Below, piece by piece: positions 5,710 to 6,718 of a stretch of 6,718 nucleotides of DNA. The stretch spans positions 1-6,718 of the forward strand of contig JAFAPJ010000355.1 in assembly GCA_019247255.1 (NCBI GenBank), written 5' to 3'. The translations under genes and the position numbers were made by a program. The notes below the pieces were generated by a model that was not told where the DNA came from, ran no database searches, and was given only the letters and a program-made list of their open reading frames with translations. How positions within the stretch are numbered: the first letter of the stretch is position 1; the number at the start of each line of letters is the position of its first letter. The DNA comes from Methylobacteriaceae bacterium (GTDB taxonomy: Bacteria; Pseudomonadota; Alphaproteobacteria; Rhizobiales; Beijerinckiaceae).

Positions 5710-6718
5710 TCACCCCACGACCCGCTCGACCCGGCTGACGACGGGCTTCGCGCGCAGCTCGGAGATGATCGCGGTGAGGTGCTTCAGGTCGAAGACCGAG
5801 AGGTCGACCGTGACCTCGGTGAAGTCCTGCGTGCGGCGATGCATCGAGACGTTCTCGATGTTGCCGTCGTGGTCGGCGATCACCTGAGCGACCTGGGCGA
5901 GGCTGCCGGGCTCGTTCAGGCTCTGCAGCGCGATGCGGGCCGGGAAGCGCCGGCCGGCGCCCGCCTCGACGTCCCAGCGAACGTCGATCCAGCGGTCGGG
6001 ATCATTGTCGTATTCGGCGAGCGCGCGGCTCTGGATCGGGTAGATCGTGACGCCCTGGCCCGGCGTCAGGATGCCGACGATGCGATCGCCCGGCACGGCG
6101 CCCCCGTCGGGCGAGAACCTGACCGGCACCTCGGAATCGAGCCCGCGGATCGGGATCGCGTCGTCGCCGCCGCCGGCATCCGTCCTCCCGCCCGCCGACC
6201 GGCCGTCCTCGCGGACGTCGCCCGCGCGCCGCTCGTCCTTGTAATCGGGATAGACGCCCCGCACGACGTCGCCCGAGAACATCTCACCCCGGCCTACGGC
6301 CGCGAGCACGTCCTCGATCGAGCCGCGGGCGAGGCGGGGGAGGGCGCCTTTCAGCTTCTCGTCCGAAAAAGGTTTAGCGGCGCGCTGGAAGGCGCGCTCG
6401 ACGATCTGGCGCCCGAGCCCCGCATATTGCCGACGCGTCGCCGCGCGGGTCGCGCGGCGGCTCGCGGCCCGGGCCTTACCCGTGACGACGATCGATTCCC
6501 AGGCCGGCGGCGGGATCTGCCCGTCCGAGCGGACGATCTCGACCTCGTCGCCGTTCTGCAGCTCATTGAAGAGCGGCGCCATGCGGCCGTTCACCTTCGC
6601 GCCGACGGCCGAGTTCCCGACATTGGTGTGGATCGCGTAGGCGAAGTCGATCGCGGTCGCCCCGCGCGGCAACGCGATCAGCTTGCCCTTCGGGGTGAAG
6701 CAGAACACCTGGTCATGG
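5710..6718 (-). CDS. rsh: C-terminal half of a RelA/SpoT homologue (ppGpp synthetase/hydrolase), 5' end outside window
   Basis: A cytosolic stringent-response enzyme that makes and degrades (p)ppGpp. Only the regulatory half, 335 codons plus stop, is visible; the frame enters from the right edge as HDQVFCFTPKG. The TGS domain spans about residues 4-65 (VFCFTPKGKLIALPRGATAIDFAY, NGRMAPL, LQNGDEVEIV). A basic helical linker follows (about 66-145, KARAASRRATRAATRRQYAGLGR), then YPDYKDERR and a Gly/Asp/Arg-rich spacer (about 164-186). Next comes the conserved VPVRF...VPGDRIVGILTPGQGVTIYPIQS block (about 197-230) and the ACT domain (about 259-335), ending PVVSRVERVVG. The Cys/His residues of the zinc-finger-like domain in E. 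coli SpoT are not present in that block. The HD hydrolase and synthetase domains lie off the edge. The gene is convergent with the toxin remnant and no terminator is evident between them. Confidence 0.93.
   Translation of the reverse strand, partial: HDQVFCFTPKGKLIALPRGATAIDFAYAIHTNVGNSAVGAKVNGRMAPLFNELQNGDEVEIVRSDGQIPPPAWESIVVTGKARAASRRATRAATRRQYAGLGRQIVERAFQRAAKPFSDEKLKGALPRLARGSIEDVLAAVGRGEMFSGDVVRGVYPDYKDERRAGDVREDGRSAGGRTDAGGGDDAIPIRGLDSEVPVRFSPDGGAVPGDRIVGILTPGQGVTIYPIQSRALAEYDNDPDRWIDVRWDVEAGAGRRFPARIALQSLNEPGSLAQVAQVIADHDGNIENVSMHRRTQDFTEVTVDLSVFDLKHLTAIISELRAKPVVSRVERVVG

Noticed and set aside
5486..5713. - strand open frame opposite the toxin remnant
   Set aside because: No Shine-Dalgarno or family pattern was seen, while the + strand of the same stretch has a recognisable Doc N-terminal pattern.

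Overview
This 6.7-kb window is very GC-rich and looks like chromosomal DNA of an alphaproteobacterium, most likely Hyphomicrobiales (Rhizobiales) of the Methylobacterium/Bosea/Microvirga kind. That placement rests on the base composition, on gene order (slt divergent from dapA-smpB, with a single RelA/SpoT-type rsh nearby) and on the alphaproteobacterial style of the SmpB and Rsh sequences. It is an inference, not a search result. Almost all of the window is conserved housekeeping sequence.

Layout, left to right. (1) Positions 1-705, + strand: the 3' end of a diverged OmpA-like gene, coupled by an ATGA overlap to a small polytopic membrane protein. (2) Positions 695-2812, - strand: a full-length soluble lytic transglycosylase (slt), whose 3' end overlaps the membrane gene tail to tail by 11 bp. 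(3) Positions 2813-2970: a 158-bp divergent intergenic region that must hold the slt and dapA promoters. (4) Positions 2971-5310, + strand: dapA, smpB, a BCP/PrxQ-like peroxiredoxin, and a small secreted four-cysteine protein of unknown function. These are packed with gaps of 7 bp, 51 bp and an ATGA overlap, so they may form one operon. (5) Positions 5311-5709, + strand: a small accessory patch. A 53-codon ORF with a perfect Shine-Dalgarno sequence is followed, again through an ATGA overlap, by the broken remnant of a Doc/Fic-family (death-on-curing) toxin. (6) Positions 5710-6718, - strand: the C-terminal half of rsh (TGS, linker and ACT domains), running off the right edge.

Functionally the core genes cover cell-wall turnover (Slt), the diaminopimelate/lysine branch that feeds peptidoglycan (DapA), ribosome rescue (SmpB), peroxide defence (peroxiredoxin) and the stringent response (Rsh). 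The most interesting point is the dead toxin-antitoxin locus wedged between the peroxiredoxin operon and rsh. The toxin has lost its reading frame at the start and its catalytic centre, while the putative antitoxin gene in front of it is intact with a strong ribosome binding site. I found no CRISPR array, insertion sequence, tRNA, rRNA or convincing intrinsic terminator, and no wholly new multi-gene system.
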